From positions 62,001-126,000 of the forward strand of contig JAZOMX010000009.1 of NCBI GenBank assembly GCA_045654245.1: DNA of 64,000 nucleotides. The letters run 5' to 3'. Source of the DNA: UBA10677 sp045654245 (GTDB taxonomy: Bacteria > Bacillota > Clostridia > Christensenellales > Pumilibacteraceae). The position numbers and the translations under genes were made by a program. The notes beneath the pieces are model-generated. The model was given only the letters and a program-made list of their open reading frames with translations. It did no database searches and was not told where the DNA came from. Positions within the stretch are counted from its first letter, which is position 1. Each line of letters opens with the position of its first letter. Below, in pieces: positions 26,689 through 34,256 of the stretch.

Positions 26689-28085
26689 AAAGCGTTGTGA
26701 TAAATAGCAAAGATAACGTAGGTGTTTGTTTAGAGCCTTATGGGGATATTCCGGCAGGACATAAGTATGCCTTAATGGATATTCAAGCGGGCGATTTTGT
26801 AATTAAATACGGTCAAATTATAGGGCGTGCTACGAAACTTATCAAAAAGGGAGAATGGGTTCACGTCCATAATCTTAAATCGCATCTTGACGAGGAATTT
26901 AATTATCTCTACGATTTTAACGCAAAGAAAGTTGATAAAAAAAGTGGAACTTTCTGGGGTTTTAAACGCAAGTTTGGTAGGGGTGGAATTCGTAATGAAA
27001 TTTACATTATCCCAACGGTTGGATGTGTTAATAACGTTTGTATTAACCTTGCTAAACGCGCGCAAAAATACGTTAAAGGGAGCATTGATGGAATTTTTGC
27101 TCTAACGCATCAGTTTGGTTGCTCTCAACTTGGCGCCGACAACGATAATATTAAGAAACTGCTTTGCTCGATTGCTCTTAATCCTAACGCTAGTTTCGTG
27201 TTGTTCGTTGGACTTGGATGTGAAAATAACAAACTTGATGGAATTATTGAGTACCTAAAGCCGTATGGTCGTGATAATATTGCTTATTTTAACTGTCAGG
27301 ACGTTGAAAACGAGCAAGAGTACGCTATGTCGATAATAAAGAGTTTTTCTTCTAAAGCGCGTAAGTTTAAGCGGGAAAAACTTCCGTTGTCTGAACTTTG
27401 CATAGGCTTAAAGTGTGGTGGAAGTGATGGCTTTTCTGGAATAACTGCAAACCCACTAGTCGGCAAAATTGCCGATAAATTCGTTCAAATTGGCGCAACC
27501 GCAGTATTGACTGAGGTTCCTGAGATGTTTGGCGCTGAACAAATTTTAATGAATAAATGCGCCTCGCAAGAAGTTTTTGAAAAGTTTAAGAAAATGATTG
27601 TTGACTTTAAGGACGGTTATATCAAACAAGGTTTTCCCGTATATGAGAATCCAAGCCCAGGAAATAAGGATGGTGGAATAACAACTCTTGAAGAAAAGTC
27701 GCTTGGCTGTATTGAAAAGGCTGGCTCTACGGAAATTGTTGACGTATTGGGTTACGGCGATTTGGTGAATAAAAGTGGTATATCCGTGCTTAATGCTCCC
27801 GGTAATGATTTAATCGCAGCGACAGCGCTTGCTGCAAGCGGATGTCAACTCGTACTCTTTACTACGGGTAGGGGAACTCCGTTTTCTACTTTTGTGCCCA
27901 CGGCTAAGATTTCTTCAAATAATAGACTGGCATCCAAAAAGGGTAATTGGATTGATTTTAACGCTTACGATATGAATGATACGGCGTTATACGATATGAT
28001 ATTAAACATAATTAACGGCAAAATAAAATGTAAAAGTGAAGGCGTAAGAGAAATTGCATTTTATAAAACGGGTGTTACACTTTAG
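26685..28085 (+). CDS. uxaA: Altronate dehydratase
   Basis: Removes water from altronate to give 2-keto-3-deoxygluconate, the step after UxaB. The N-terminal SAF-like part (about residues 1-75) is followed by the large dehydratase domain with THQFGCSQLGADN near residue 142, IGLKCGGSDGFSGITANP near 240, and the late GRGTPFSTFVPTAKISSN segment. The protein has 466 aa. ATG 26685 overlaps the uxaB stop (ATGA); a more upstream start would lack a ribosome site. A bidirectional terminator lies 65 nt downstream. No uxaC, kdgK or kdgA is present, so the rest of the pathway is encoded elsewhere. Confidence 0.88.
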   Translation: MKSVVINSKDNVGVCLEPYGDIPAGHKYALMDIQAGDFVIKYGQIIGRATKLIKKGEWVHVHNLKSHLDEEFNYLYDFNAKKVDKKSGTFWGFKRKFGRGGIRNEIYIIPTVGCVNNVCINLAKRAQKYVKGSIDGIFALTHQFGCSQLGADNDNIKKLLCSIALNPNASFVLFVGLGCENNKLDGIIEYLKPYGRDNIAYFNCQDVENEQEYAMSIIKSFSSKARKFKREKLPLSELCIGLKCGGSDGFSGITANPLVGKIADKFVQIGATAVLTEVPEMFGAEQILMNKCASQEVFEKFKKMIVDFKDGYIKQGFPVYENPSPGNKDGGITTLEEKSLGCIEKAGSTEIVDVLGYGDLVNKSGISVLNAPGNDLIAATALAASGCQLVLFTTGRGTPFSTFVPTAKISSNNRLASKKGNWIDFNAYDMNDTALYDMILNIINGKIKCKSEGVREIAFYKTGVTL

Positions 28086-28149
28086 CGCTAAATTGACAAA
28101 CCGTTAGTTTTGGGTTAATGATATTAAAGTTGAATTGCGTTTTGTAATA

Positions 28150-28184
28150 AAAAAATACCAACTCAAAAATGAGTCAGTATTTTT
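28150..28184. terminator. Bidirectional terminator between uxaA and tRNA-Trp
   Basis: A stem of about 14 bp with one mismatch region (AAAATACCAACTCA 28152-28165 with 28170-28184) has A/T runs on both sides. It can end uxaA on plus and tRNA-Trp on minus. Confidence 0.75.
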
Positions 28185-28258
28185 GGCAGGGGAGACGCGA
28201 TTCGAACACGCAACCTACGGTTTTGGAGACCGCTACTCTACCGTTGAGCCACTCCCCT
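28184..28258 (-). tRNA. trnW: tRNA-Trp (anticodon CCA)
   Basis: Read on the minus strand, a 7-bp acceptor stem (28252-28258 with 28188-28194), anticodon loop CTCCAAA giving CCA, T-loop TTCGAAT and an encoded 3' CCA (28184-28186) fold a standard cloverleaf. The discriminator base is G, as in bacterial tRNA-Trp. Confidence 0.96.
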
Positions 28259-28287
28259 TTGCCTTACTATTATATACAAAATATAAC
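28259..28287 (+). promoter_or_regulatory. Possible proC promoter
   Basis: TTGCCT (28259-28264), 17-nt spacer, TATAAC (28282-28287). It is weaker than, and fully overlaps, the opposing tRNA-Trp promoter. Confidence 0.4.
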
Positions 28288-28297
28288 GATTAGTCAA
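28269..28297 (-). promoter_or_regulatory. Promoter of tRNA-Trp
   Basis: On minus: TTGACT (28297-28292), 17-nt spacer, TATAAT (28274-28269), ending 10 nt before the tRNA 5' end. Confidence 0.75.
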
Positions 28298-28315
28298 TCG
28301 AAAAGGACGTATTTT

Positions 28316-29149
28316 ATGAAAAAATATACAATAGGTTTTATAGGATATGGAAATATGGCGCAAGCAATTTCAAACACGCTGATTTCTGCCGTTACGAAGG
28401 ATAGATTAAAGCGATTTGGATGTAAAATCAAGGTAATAGTTTCCGATAATGACGAAACAAAACTTAACTTAGCGCCCAAAGATATTATCGTTACGAATAA
28501 TAATAGCGCGCTCGTTGCGTCAAGCGATATCATTTTTATAGCGGTTAAACCACAAGTTGCGGGTGAGGTTTTGTCTGGACTAGATTTTACGGGTAAAATT
28601 GTAATTTCAATTATGGCTAGCCTAACGCTAGATACGCTATCGCATATCATTTTCGGTGCAAATAAGATTGTTCGCGTTATGCCTAATTTGAACGCCAAAA
28701 TAGGTTCGGCGTACTCGACTTATTGTTGTTTTGGCTTGGATAAAAGCGAGAAAACTTTGGTGGAAGTTTTACTGTCTTCTTTTGGCGAGGTTCAATTCCT
28801 TGATGAAAAACTTATGAACGTCTCTACTGGCATTTGTGGTAGTGGACCGGCGTTTGTGTTTAAGTTTATAAACGCTTTCTATCAAAATGGAATTAAAAAC
28901 GGACTTGATAAAGAGGTCGCTCTCGATATGGCGCTATCTACGATAATAGGAAGCGCATATTTAGTGGAAAGTTTTGGAGATTCCGTTGATATTCAGTCGC
29001 TTATTTCGTCGGTATGTAGTAAAGGTGGAACTACGATAGAGGGAGTAAAACACTTGGACTTCGCAAATTTTGAAAATATCGTTTCCGATTCGATTGATTG
29101 TTCGATTGTTAGGGCGGAGGAGTTGAGCAAAGAAAATGAAAAGCGTTGA
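28316..29149 (+). CDS. proC: Pyrroline-5-carboxylate reductase
   Basis: Last step of proline synthesis, reducing pyrroline-5-carboxylate with NAD(P)H. The N-terminal Rossmann motif GFIGYGNMAQAI starts at residue 7, IFIAVKPQVAGEVL is near residue 81, and the C-terminal dimerisation region has CGSGPAFVF near 172 and SSVCSKGGTTIEGVKHL near 232. The protein has 277 aa, close to the usual 270. ATG 28316 has AAGGA 9 nt upstream. The frame stays open back through the tRNA-Trp gene, but that stretch is only antisense tRNA sequence. It overlaps rnhA by 14 bases. Confidence 0.94.
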   Translation: MKKYTIGFIGYGNMAQAISNTLISAVTKDRLKRFGCKIKVIVSDNDETKLNLAPKDIIVTNNNSALVASSDIIFIAVKPQVAGEVLSGLDFTGKIVISIMASLTLDTLSHIIFGANKIVRVMPNLNAKIGSAYSTYCCFGLDKSEKTLVEVLLSSFGEVQFLDEKLMNVSTGICGSGPAFVFKFINAFYQNGIKNGLDKEVALDMALSTIIGSAYLVESFGDSVDIQSLISSVCSKGGTTIEGVKHLDFANFENIVSDSIDCSIVRAEELSKENEKR

Positions 29150-29576
29150 GATATATACTGATGGCGCGTGTAGCGGAAATCCCGGCGCTGGTGGTTGGTG
29201 CGCGATTTTAATGTATAACGGTCACACTAAAACGGTAAGTGGATATAACAAAATGACCACCAACAACAGAATGGAACTTTTTGCTATAATTCAAGGACTT
29301 GCAACGCTTAAAGAGCCGTGCAAAGTTAAACTTTATAGTGATTCGGCTTATGCGATTAATGCATTAAATCAAGGTTGGTTAACGTCCTGGCGCGATAATG
29401 GCTGGAAAACTGCTGATAAAAAAGAGGTTAAAAACGTTGACCTGTGGAAGGACTTAATGATTAAAATGAAAAATCACGAGGTCGAATTTATAAAAGTTAA
29501 AGGACACGCGGATAACGAATACAATAATATGTGTGATAAACAGGCGCGTGCGGAAATAGAGAAGTGTAATCAATAA
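29136..29576 (+). CDS. rnhA: Ribonuclease HI
   Basis: Cuts RNA in RNA-DNA hybrids. The 146-aa protein has the complete D-E-D-D site: YTDGACSGNPGAGG (Asp9), TTNNRMELFAI (Glu), LYSDSAYAINAL (Asp) and KVKGHADNEYNN (Asp with the flexible His loop). The basic-handle region WLTSWRDNGWKTADKK is also present, as in the E. coli type. GGAG lies about 15 nt before the ATG, inside the end of proC, so translation is probably coupled. Confidence 0.95.
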   Translation: MKSVEIYTDGACSGNPGAGGWCAILMYNGHTKTVSGYNKMTTNNRMELFAIIQGLATLKEPCKVKLYSDSAYAINALNQGWLTSWRDNGWKTADKKEVKNVDLWKDLMIKMKNHEVEFIKVKGHADNEYNNMCDKQARAEIEKCNQ

Positions 29577-29580
29577 AAAC

Positions 29581-29598
29581 GTTTGCCGTTTGGCAAAC
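29581..29598 (+). other. Hairpin in front of the VTT gene
   Basis: GTTTGCC (29581-29587) pairs with GGCAAAC (29592-29598) around a GTTT tetraloop. It ends 7 nt before the next ATG and leaves no room for a Shine-Dalgarno. There is no T-run, so a simple terminator is unlikely. Confidence 0.5.
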
Positions 29599-29605
29599 TA
29601 TTAAT

Positions 29606-30484
29606 ATGAATAAACGGAAAAAGAGAACTAGTGTAATCAATGCGACGAGCGTCATTGTGGACGTTTGTTTGGTTTTTGTAAGTGCTAGTTCTCTTATTTT
29701 TACGGCTATATTATTTTCAGAGTTTAAGTGGTTTATTTATTACGGATTGATTGTTTTTGCGAGCGTATTATTCGTCTTTTCTTCTGTCGTTTTTAATACT
29801 AATTCGCCACTGCATAGGACTTTAATTTTATTAAATTTTGGTTATTTGTCTATATTGCTATTTTATTTGTTGATGCGATTAAGTGGTGTTTTAGATAAGA
29901 TTAATAGTGTAAACGATTTAAAAAATTTAATTGCCTCAAGTGGTGGCTGGGGCGTCGTGTCTCTTTTCTTTTTGACGGTATTGCAAGTGGTGGTGTTGCC
30001 CATTCCGGCAGCAGTGACGATACTTATTGGAACCTTTTTATACGGTGCTACGGTATCATTTATCGTAAGCACTATGGGGACGATAGTCGGTTCGATTGTG
30101 TGTTATTTTATAGGGCGGAAGTTTGGTTATAAGGCTATCGTTTGGGTGATAGGTCGTGATAAAATGGAAAAATATACGAAAATGTTAGCGAAGAAAGGTA
30201 AAATTCCATTTATTGTTATGATGCTTTTTCCCTTTTTTCCAGATGATATTTTGTGTATGGTAGCGGGGTTGTTAAAAATGTCGTTCAAGTTTTTCATAAT
30301 AACCGTTTCGGTTACTCGCCCCGTTACTATTGCATTTATTAGTTATTTTGGGCTTGGAAATATAATCCCGTTTAAGGGGTGGGGGATTGCTGTATGGCTT
30401 ACGATAGTCTTTTTCACAATATTTGTTTTGTATATCGTTGGATATTTTATAAAAAGAAAAAATACAAACAAGAAAGAAAAGTAA
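29606..30484 (+). CDS. VTT-domain (DedA/TVP38-type) membrane protein
   Basis: A 292-aa integral membrane protein. Three N-terminal helices (about residues 10-95) precede the VTT domain, which contains VLPIPAAVTILIGTFLYG near 132 and VGSIVCYFIGRKFGYKA near 163. A P-F-F-P-D-D motif lies near residue 202 and two further helices close the protein before a Lys-rich tail. VTT proteins are lipid scramblase or flippase-like; some DedA proteins transport undecaprenyl phosphate, but the substrate here is unknown. ATG 29606 has no ribosome binding site and sits directly after a hairpin, which is unusual in this window. Confidence 0.8.
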   Translation: MNKRKKRTSVINATSVIVDVCLVFVSASSLIFTAILFSEFKWFIYYGLIVFASVLFVFSSVVFNTNSPLHRTLILLNFGYLSILLFYLLMRLSGVLDKINSVNDLKNLIASSGGWGVVSLFFLTVLQVVVLPIPAAVTILIGTFLYGATVSFIVSTMGTIVGSIVCYFIGRKFGYKAIVWVIGRDKMEKYTKMLAKKGKIPFIVMMLFPFFPDDILCMVAGLLKMSFKFFIITVSVTRPVTIAFISYFGLGNIIPFKGWGIAVWLTIVFFTIFVLYIVGYFIKRKNTNKKEK

Positions 30485-30512
30485 AAATACTAACGATATC
30501 GTTAGTATTTTT
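30483..30512. terminator. Perfect 30-bp palindromic bidirectional terminator
   Basis: Fifteen bases on each side are exactly complementary with no loop in the DNA, with five A and five T at the outer ends. It lies between two convergent genes and can end both transcripts. Confidence 0.88.
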
Positions 30513-30530
30513 GTGCTAAAATTACTTTCG

Positions 30531-32123
30531 TTAGTTTTCCACAGCGAAGATTTTGGACTTGTATAGCGCTCTATGAATTAGTCCGCAAAGTGGAATGTTT
30601 GTGGTGAGTATAATAGGAAGAATTGTAGATAGCGCGTATTCTTTGCTGAAGCCTATCGGCATACCGAGATAAACGTTAAACGCATAAATTATTACGATTA
30701 ACTGCACCATGACTATAATTCTAAACAGGATAGAAGTTTTAAAATTTAAGTCTATTCGTTTGCGTTTGAACGGTTCTAGTAGGTAAATAATTCCGGCGCT
30801 AATTGGGAATGCTAGGCAAAATAGGATTGAACAAACGTAAATCGGGATATCGCTAGGAGTGTTTACGTTTGCGCCACGCTTAATTATAACGTAGGAGAGA
30901 AAACACTCAACGAGCATAATTAGAAAAACTATTCCATATTGATATAAGCGCAATTTGTTTCTATAATAGTAATATTGTTTGTTGTATTCGCGTACCGATT
31001 GTGTGTTTGGAGTGCGGATTTTCGCGCTTTCGCCAAGTTCTTGTATCGATTGAGTAAGTTTTCCAAAGTTTCTAACTTGTATTTTTTCTTTTATTGAAAG
31101 ATTGCTCTCCGCGATAATTTTATCCTTTGTGGGCTTATCTTGTGCTGGTTTTGTGTCGGTTGGCGAAGAAAAATCTTCAACGAGTTCGGATAAAATATTT
31201 TTATAAAAAGGCGTTGTTTTTACTGTGTGCGGAGCGTTGTAATTAGTATTATTTTCAATAGACTCGTTGTATGCGATAAAATTGTTTTGTTGAGATGGGG
31301 TGCTGTCGTTTGGTAAAGCAATTTCTTTATCGCTAGATTCGTTTTGTATGGAAAACTCGTAGGCGTTGCTATCGGGCAACTTATTATCGTCTTCGTGCTC
31401 ATTTTCTTCGAACGTGCTAGCGATATCGTAAGTTTGTTCTTGAACTTCAAACTTTTGGCTTCTGCGGTCTTCAAAAATTCTAACGCCTCCAAATTGTAGG
31501 GAAGTTGGCGTAGTGGATGAATAAGAATCCTTGGTTTCGCTTGATAAAATTTCGTCAAATAAGTCGGTTACGCTCGATTGAAGTGGGACGTCGTTTAATT
31601 CGGGATGTATTGATTGAGCGAATTCGTTTTCCACAGCTATACTTTCTTTTTCGATAGGTGTAACTTCTTCGTCGAAATTTGATTGTGGGGGAGTTGTGAC
31701 TACTTCTTCGACGTCGTTTTCAGCGTTAAAAACCTCTTCGTTTTCTTCTTTTTCAGTTGCGGGGTGGTCAATAGAGTTTAAATCATAGTCGCGCTCTGAA
31801 ATTAGTTGGTCGATAATTGTACGAGAAAATTCGTATTCGTCTTGATATTGAACGAATACTTGTCTTCCCATTTCGGTTAAGGTGTAATATTTTCTGCGTC
31901 CACCGTTGGTTTGCTCTCCCCAGTAAGCGGTAATAAAACCTTGATTTTCTAGGCGTTTTAAGCAACTGTATAGGGTGGGTTGTTTAAGTATGTACTGACC
32001 GTGGCTTTTTTCTTCAATCTCTTTGATTATGTCGTAACCGTACCTATCGCCCTCGTAAAGAGATTTGAGAATAATGGTATTAATGTTTCCGCGAATTAAA
32101 TCGCTATTTATTGTTTTGGACAT
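30531..32123 (-). CDS. PadR-type winged-helix regulator fused to a four-helix membrane domain
   Basis: A 530-aa protein. Residues 1-115 are a clear PadR winged helix: NTIILKSLYEGDRYGYDI, PTLYSCLKRLENQGFI and GGRRKYYTLTEMG. Residues about 120-375 are acidic, Ser/Thr/Asn-rich and probably disordered. The last 140 residues hold four predicted membrane helices (about 395-415, 428-450, 466-490, 500-520). Ordinary PadR proteins are 100-200 aa and soluble, so this is a membrane-tethered form. ATG 32123 is chosen because GAGGA lies 7 nt upstream; the TTG upstream overlaps that site. It is divergent from the YgjP-like gene. The targets and the signal it senses are unknown. Confidence 0.85.
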   Translation of the reverse strand: MSKTINSDLIRGNINTIILKSLYEGDRYGYDIIKEIEEKSHGQYILKQPTLYSCLKRLENQGFITAYWGEQTNGGRRKYYTLTEMGRQVFVQYQDEYEFSRTIIDQLISERDYDLNSIDHPATEKEENEEVFNAENDVEEVVTTPPQSNFDEEVTPIEKESIAVENEFAQSIHPELNDVPLQSSVTDLFDEILSSETKDSYSSTTPTSLQFGGVRIFEDRRSQKFEVQEQTYDIASTFEENEHEDDNKLPDSNAYEFSIQNESSDKEIALPNDSTPSQQNNFIAYNESIENNTNYNAPHTVKTTPFYKNILSELVEDFSSPTDTKPAQDKPTKDKIIAESNLSIKEKIQVRNFGKLTQSIQELGESAKIRTPNTQSVREYNKQYYYYRNKLRLYQYGIVFLIMLVECFLSYVIIKRGANVNTPSDIPIYVCSILFCLAFPISAGIIYLLEPFKRKRIDLNFKTSILFRIIVMVQLIVIIYAFNVYLGMPIGFSKEYALSTILPIILTTNIPLCGLIHRALYKSKIFAVEN

Positions 32124-32151
32124 AACAGTTCCTCGCAATTTAGTTTCCTAT

Positions 32152-32180
32152 ATTTTACACCATAAGGGCATAATTGTCAA
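32152..32180 (-). promoter_or_regulatory. Promoter of the PadR-like gene
   Basis: On minus: perfect TTGACA (32180-32175), 17-nt spacer, TAAAAT (32157-32152). ATAACAGT at 32122-32129 (at the start codon) and its complement ACTGTTAT at 32187-32194 flank it as an inverted repeat that could be a regulator site. Confidence 0.72.
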
Positions 32181-32234
32181 ACGAATACTGTTATACGCAT
32201 AGTAATCTTTTTATAATATTATTACAAATCTTGG

Positions 32235-32263
32235 TTGATTTTTTGGTTACAATAATGTATAAT
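32235..32263 (+). promoter_or_regulatory. Promoter of the YgjP-like gene, leaderless arrangement
   Basis: TTGATT (32235-32240), 17-nt spacer, TATAAT (32258-32263). The expected start site (32270-32273) coincides with the first ATG. Confidence 0.7.
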
Positions 32264-32272
32264 ATTTGTAGT

Positions 32273-32866
32273 ATGATGAAGTTTTCTTACAATATTACAT
32301 ATTCGCGTCGAAAAACGCTTCAAATTCTGGTTAAAAATGCTTTTGTTGAAGTTCGTGCGCCTTTTAAGTGTGATAGGGCGTTAATTGAAAAGTTTTTAAT
32401 GGAAAAGCAAGATTGGGTTCTTTCGGCGATTAAGAAACAAAAACGAAATATGGAAAAGGCTATGAGTGTCGATTCTTTTTCTGAAGTTGTGTTGTTTGGG
32501 CAAATTGTAAAGTTTTCATCTGTTTTTGAAAAAGAAACGCTTGTTGGTAATGCTATTGCCTGGATTGAAGGCGCGTTTTGGGAATATGTAAACGCTTATG
32601 CTTATAATGTAAAATCTCTAGCGTTTAGTAACGCTAAGACCTTGTGGGGGTCGTGTAGTCCAAATAATGGAATAAGATTAAATAGGAAACTTATTTCGTT
32701 GCCTAAAGAGGTGGTTTTGTACGTCATTATTCACGAACTTTCTCACACCTTACATCACAACCATTCAAGTTTATTTTGGAACGAAGTGGCTAAAAAGTGT
32801 CCAAACTTTAAATATTTGAGAAAATGTCTTAAAGAAAATTCTTGGGTTTTGGAGAACGGTATATGA
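32273..32866 (+). CDS. YgjP-type (M48-like) metallopeptidase domain protein
   Basis: A 197-aa protein of the YgjP/DUF45 zinc-metalloprotease group. The N-terminus MMKFSYNITYSRRKTLQILV matches the family opening. The metal site is IIHELSHTLHHNHSSLFWNEV near residue 152 (H-E-x-x-H with a further His), and TLWGSCSPNNGIRLNRKL is the family motif before it. The first of two adjacent ATGs is taken. Both have no Shine-Dalgarno and lie right at the predicted transcription start, so the mRNA should be leaderless. An earlier ATG (32255) would overlap the -10 box. Its stop overlaps the next gene (ATGA). Its physiological substrate is unknown. Confidence 0.85.
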   Translation: MMKFSYNITYSRRKTLQILVKNAFVEVRAPFKCDRALIEKFLMEKQDWVLSAIKKQKRNMEKAMSVDSFSEVVLFGQIVKFSSVFEKETLVGNAIAWIEGAFWEYVNAYAYNVKSLAFSNAKTLWGSCSPNNGIRLNRKLISLPKEVVLYVIIHELSHTLHHNHSSLFWNEVAKKCPNFKYLRKCLKENSWVLENGI

Positions 32867-34194
32867 TTAGAAGAATTTTCAAAATTCTCATATCGTTAAT
32901 CTTTTCGATAGTTTGCTTGTGTTCGTTTGCGTGTGATGATGGGCGCGAATTTGTGCTTGTTAACGATTATTCTAAATATCTTTCAAGTTTGGTTGAGTAT
33001 GCGTTTACAGATGGTTCGTTGAGTGGTGGGGTTGATGACGACGTTTTACCTGACGCTGGTGATGAAATCCCGATTATGGTTAAATCGCCTAGTATTGATG
33101 ACTTAAATTTATTAAATGAATATATGTTTGATGACGCTACTAGTTTTTTCGGAAATCACTCGTTTGTAAGATGGAACGGAATCGTTTATTTGTTTGATGT
33201 TACGGGTAAAATGGAAGAAATTCCACAAAAAGACGATAGTGCCTCGTCAGACATAGTACTTGTAGATACTTTATTTGACAAAATATTAGTGAAAAAAGAG
33301 GAAAAGTATGGCGTTTTGGATTTGAGTGGCAAAACTATCGTTGATATAAAATATGATTCTATTGAGATTTATGAAGATTTAATAATTTGCTTTCTAGGTG
33401 ATAGGTTTGATATTTATAAGGATAATCAACTATATAAAGAAAATATATGCGCTAATTCAATAGGTGTTATCGGCAACGGTATTATTAATATTGATGGCGA
33501 ATTTATAAATATTATTGATTGGACTACGCCAAAAATCGGAGAATATTATATTGCAGATGCGCCCGCTGATGGTATGGTTAAAGTTAGAAGTGGTGGTGGT
33601 GAATTTGGCTATTGTGCGTATCCGAGTGGAAATTTAATTATATCACCACAATATTTTATTGGGAATTCTTTTAGTGAAGGTGTGACTGTAGTACAAAATA
33701 AGAAAAATAGTTATGAGTTAGATTATCCTAAAATAATTGATAAAGAGAATAATGAACTTTTTAATTCTGAAAATTTTTCTGCACTTGGAATAGCGCCGGA
33801 AAACGTTCGTATTTATTCTAGCAACGAAAAATTTTTGTTATATTCGACTCGAAAAAATAACGTTTATTATTATGGAGTAATTGATTTAAGAGACAAAAAT
33901 GCCGTAGAGCGTTTTCCGATTGACTTTATTCCTAAAGATATGCGTGTTCAAAATGGATTTTTGATTGAGGAAGGTTCGAGTACTCTTTACGACGTTGATG
34001 CGAAATCTTTCGTACAACACGAGTATCAAGAAATTACTGCTTTTGACAAATATTTTATTGCAAAAGGCCCGAGCGGATACGATTTGCTGGATAATACGCT
34101 TTCTGTTTTGATTACTGATTGTGAATTAATTGATTTCTACGCAAACGTTATTAGAATCAAAATTGCTAATAAATTCGCATATTACACGATTTAA
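32863..34194 (+). CDS. WG-repeat-like exported protein
   Basis: A 443-aa protein with a basic N-terminus and hydrophobic signal segment (about residues 3-23) ending C-L-C-S-F-A-C-D, which may be a lipoprotein signal although the lipobox is imperfect. The rest is beta-rich with WG-type repeats: EKYGVLDLSGKTIVDIKYDS near 147 and GEFGYCAYPSGNLIISPQYF near 247 are the clearest, and further degenerate units follow. WG repeats form propeller-like or binding surfaces and have no fixed activity. GGAG lies 8 nt before ATG 32863, which overlaps the metallopeptidase stop, so the two are co-translated. I cannot assign a specific function. Confidence 0.7.
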   Translation: MIRRIFKILISLIFSIVCLCSFACDDGREFVLVNDYSKYLSSLVEYAFTDGSLSGGVDDDVLPDAGDEIPIMVKSPSIDDLNLLNEYMFDDATSFFGNHSFVRWNGIVYLFDVTGKMEEIPQKDDSASSDIVLVDTLFDKILVKKEEKYGVLDLSGKTIVDIKYDSIEIYEDLIICFLGDRFDIYKDNQLYKENICANSIGVIGNGIINIDGEFINIIDWTTPKIGEYYIADAPADGMVKVRSGGGEFGYCAYPSGNLIISPQYFIGNSFSEGVTVVQNKKNSYELDYPKIIDKENNELFNSENFSALGIAPENVRIYSSNEKFLLYSTRKNNVYYYGVIDLRDKNAVERFPIDFIPKDMRVQNGFLIEEGSSTLYDVDAKSFVQHEYQEITAFDKYFIAKGPSGYDLLDNTLSVLITDCELIDFYANVIRIKIANKFAYYTI

Positions 34195-34221
34195 TTTGAC
34201 ACGATTTATAGATAAAATTAC

Positions 34222-34250
34222 AAAAAACACGGTAAAACCGTGTTTTTTCT
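34222..34250. terminator. Bidirectional terminator
   Basis: A 12-bp stem (34222-34233 with 34237-34248) with a 3-nt AAA loop and A6/T6 ends lies between the convergent WG-repeat and recombinase genes. Confidence 0.88.
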
Positions 34251-34256
34251 TGTGAA

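Noticed and set aside
24219..28085. Recent horizontal transfer of the hexuronate block
   Set aside because: I see no obvious change in base composition or codon style, no flanking repeats and no mobility genes.
28086..28150. Small RNA after uxaA (TTGACA near 28094 and a downstream terminator)
   Set aside because: The matching -10 is poor (AATGAT/TAATGA) and the interval would give an RNA of only about 60 nt; not enough to claim a gene.
28169..28315. N-terminal extension of ProC through the tRNA-Trp gene
   Set aside because: The extension is antisense tRNA sequence; ATG 28316 has a ribosome site and matches ProC N-termini.
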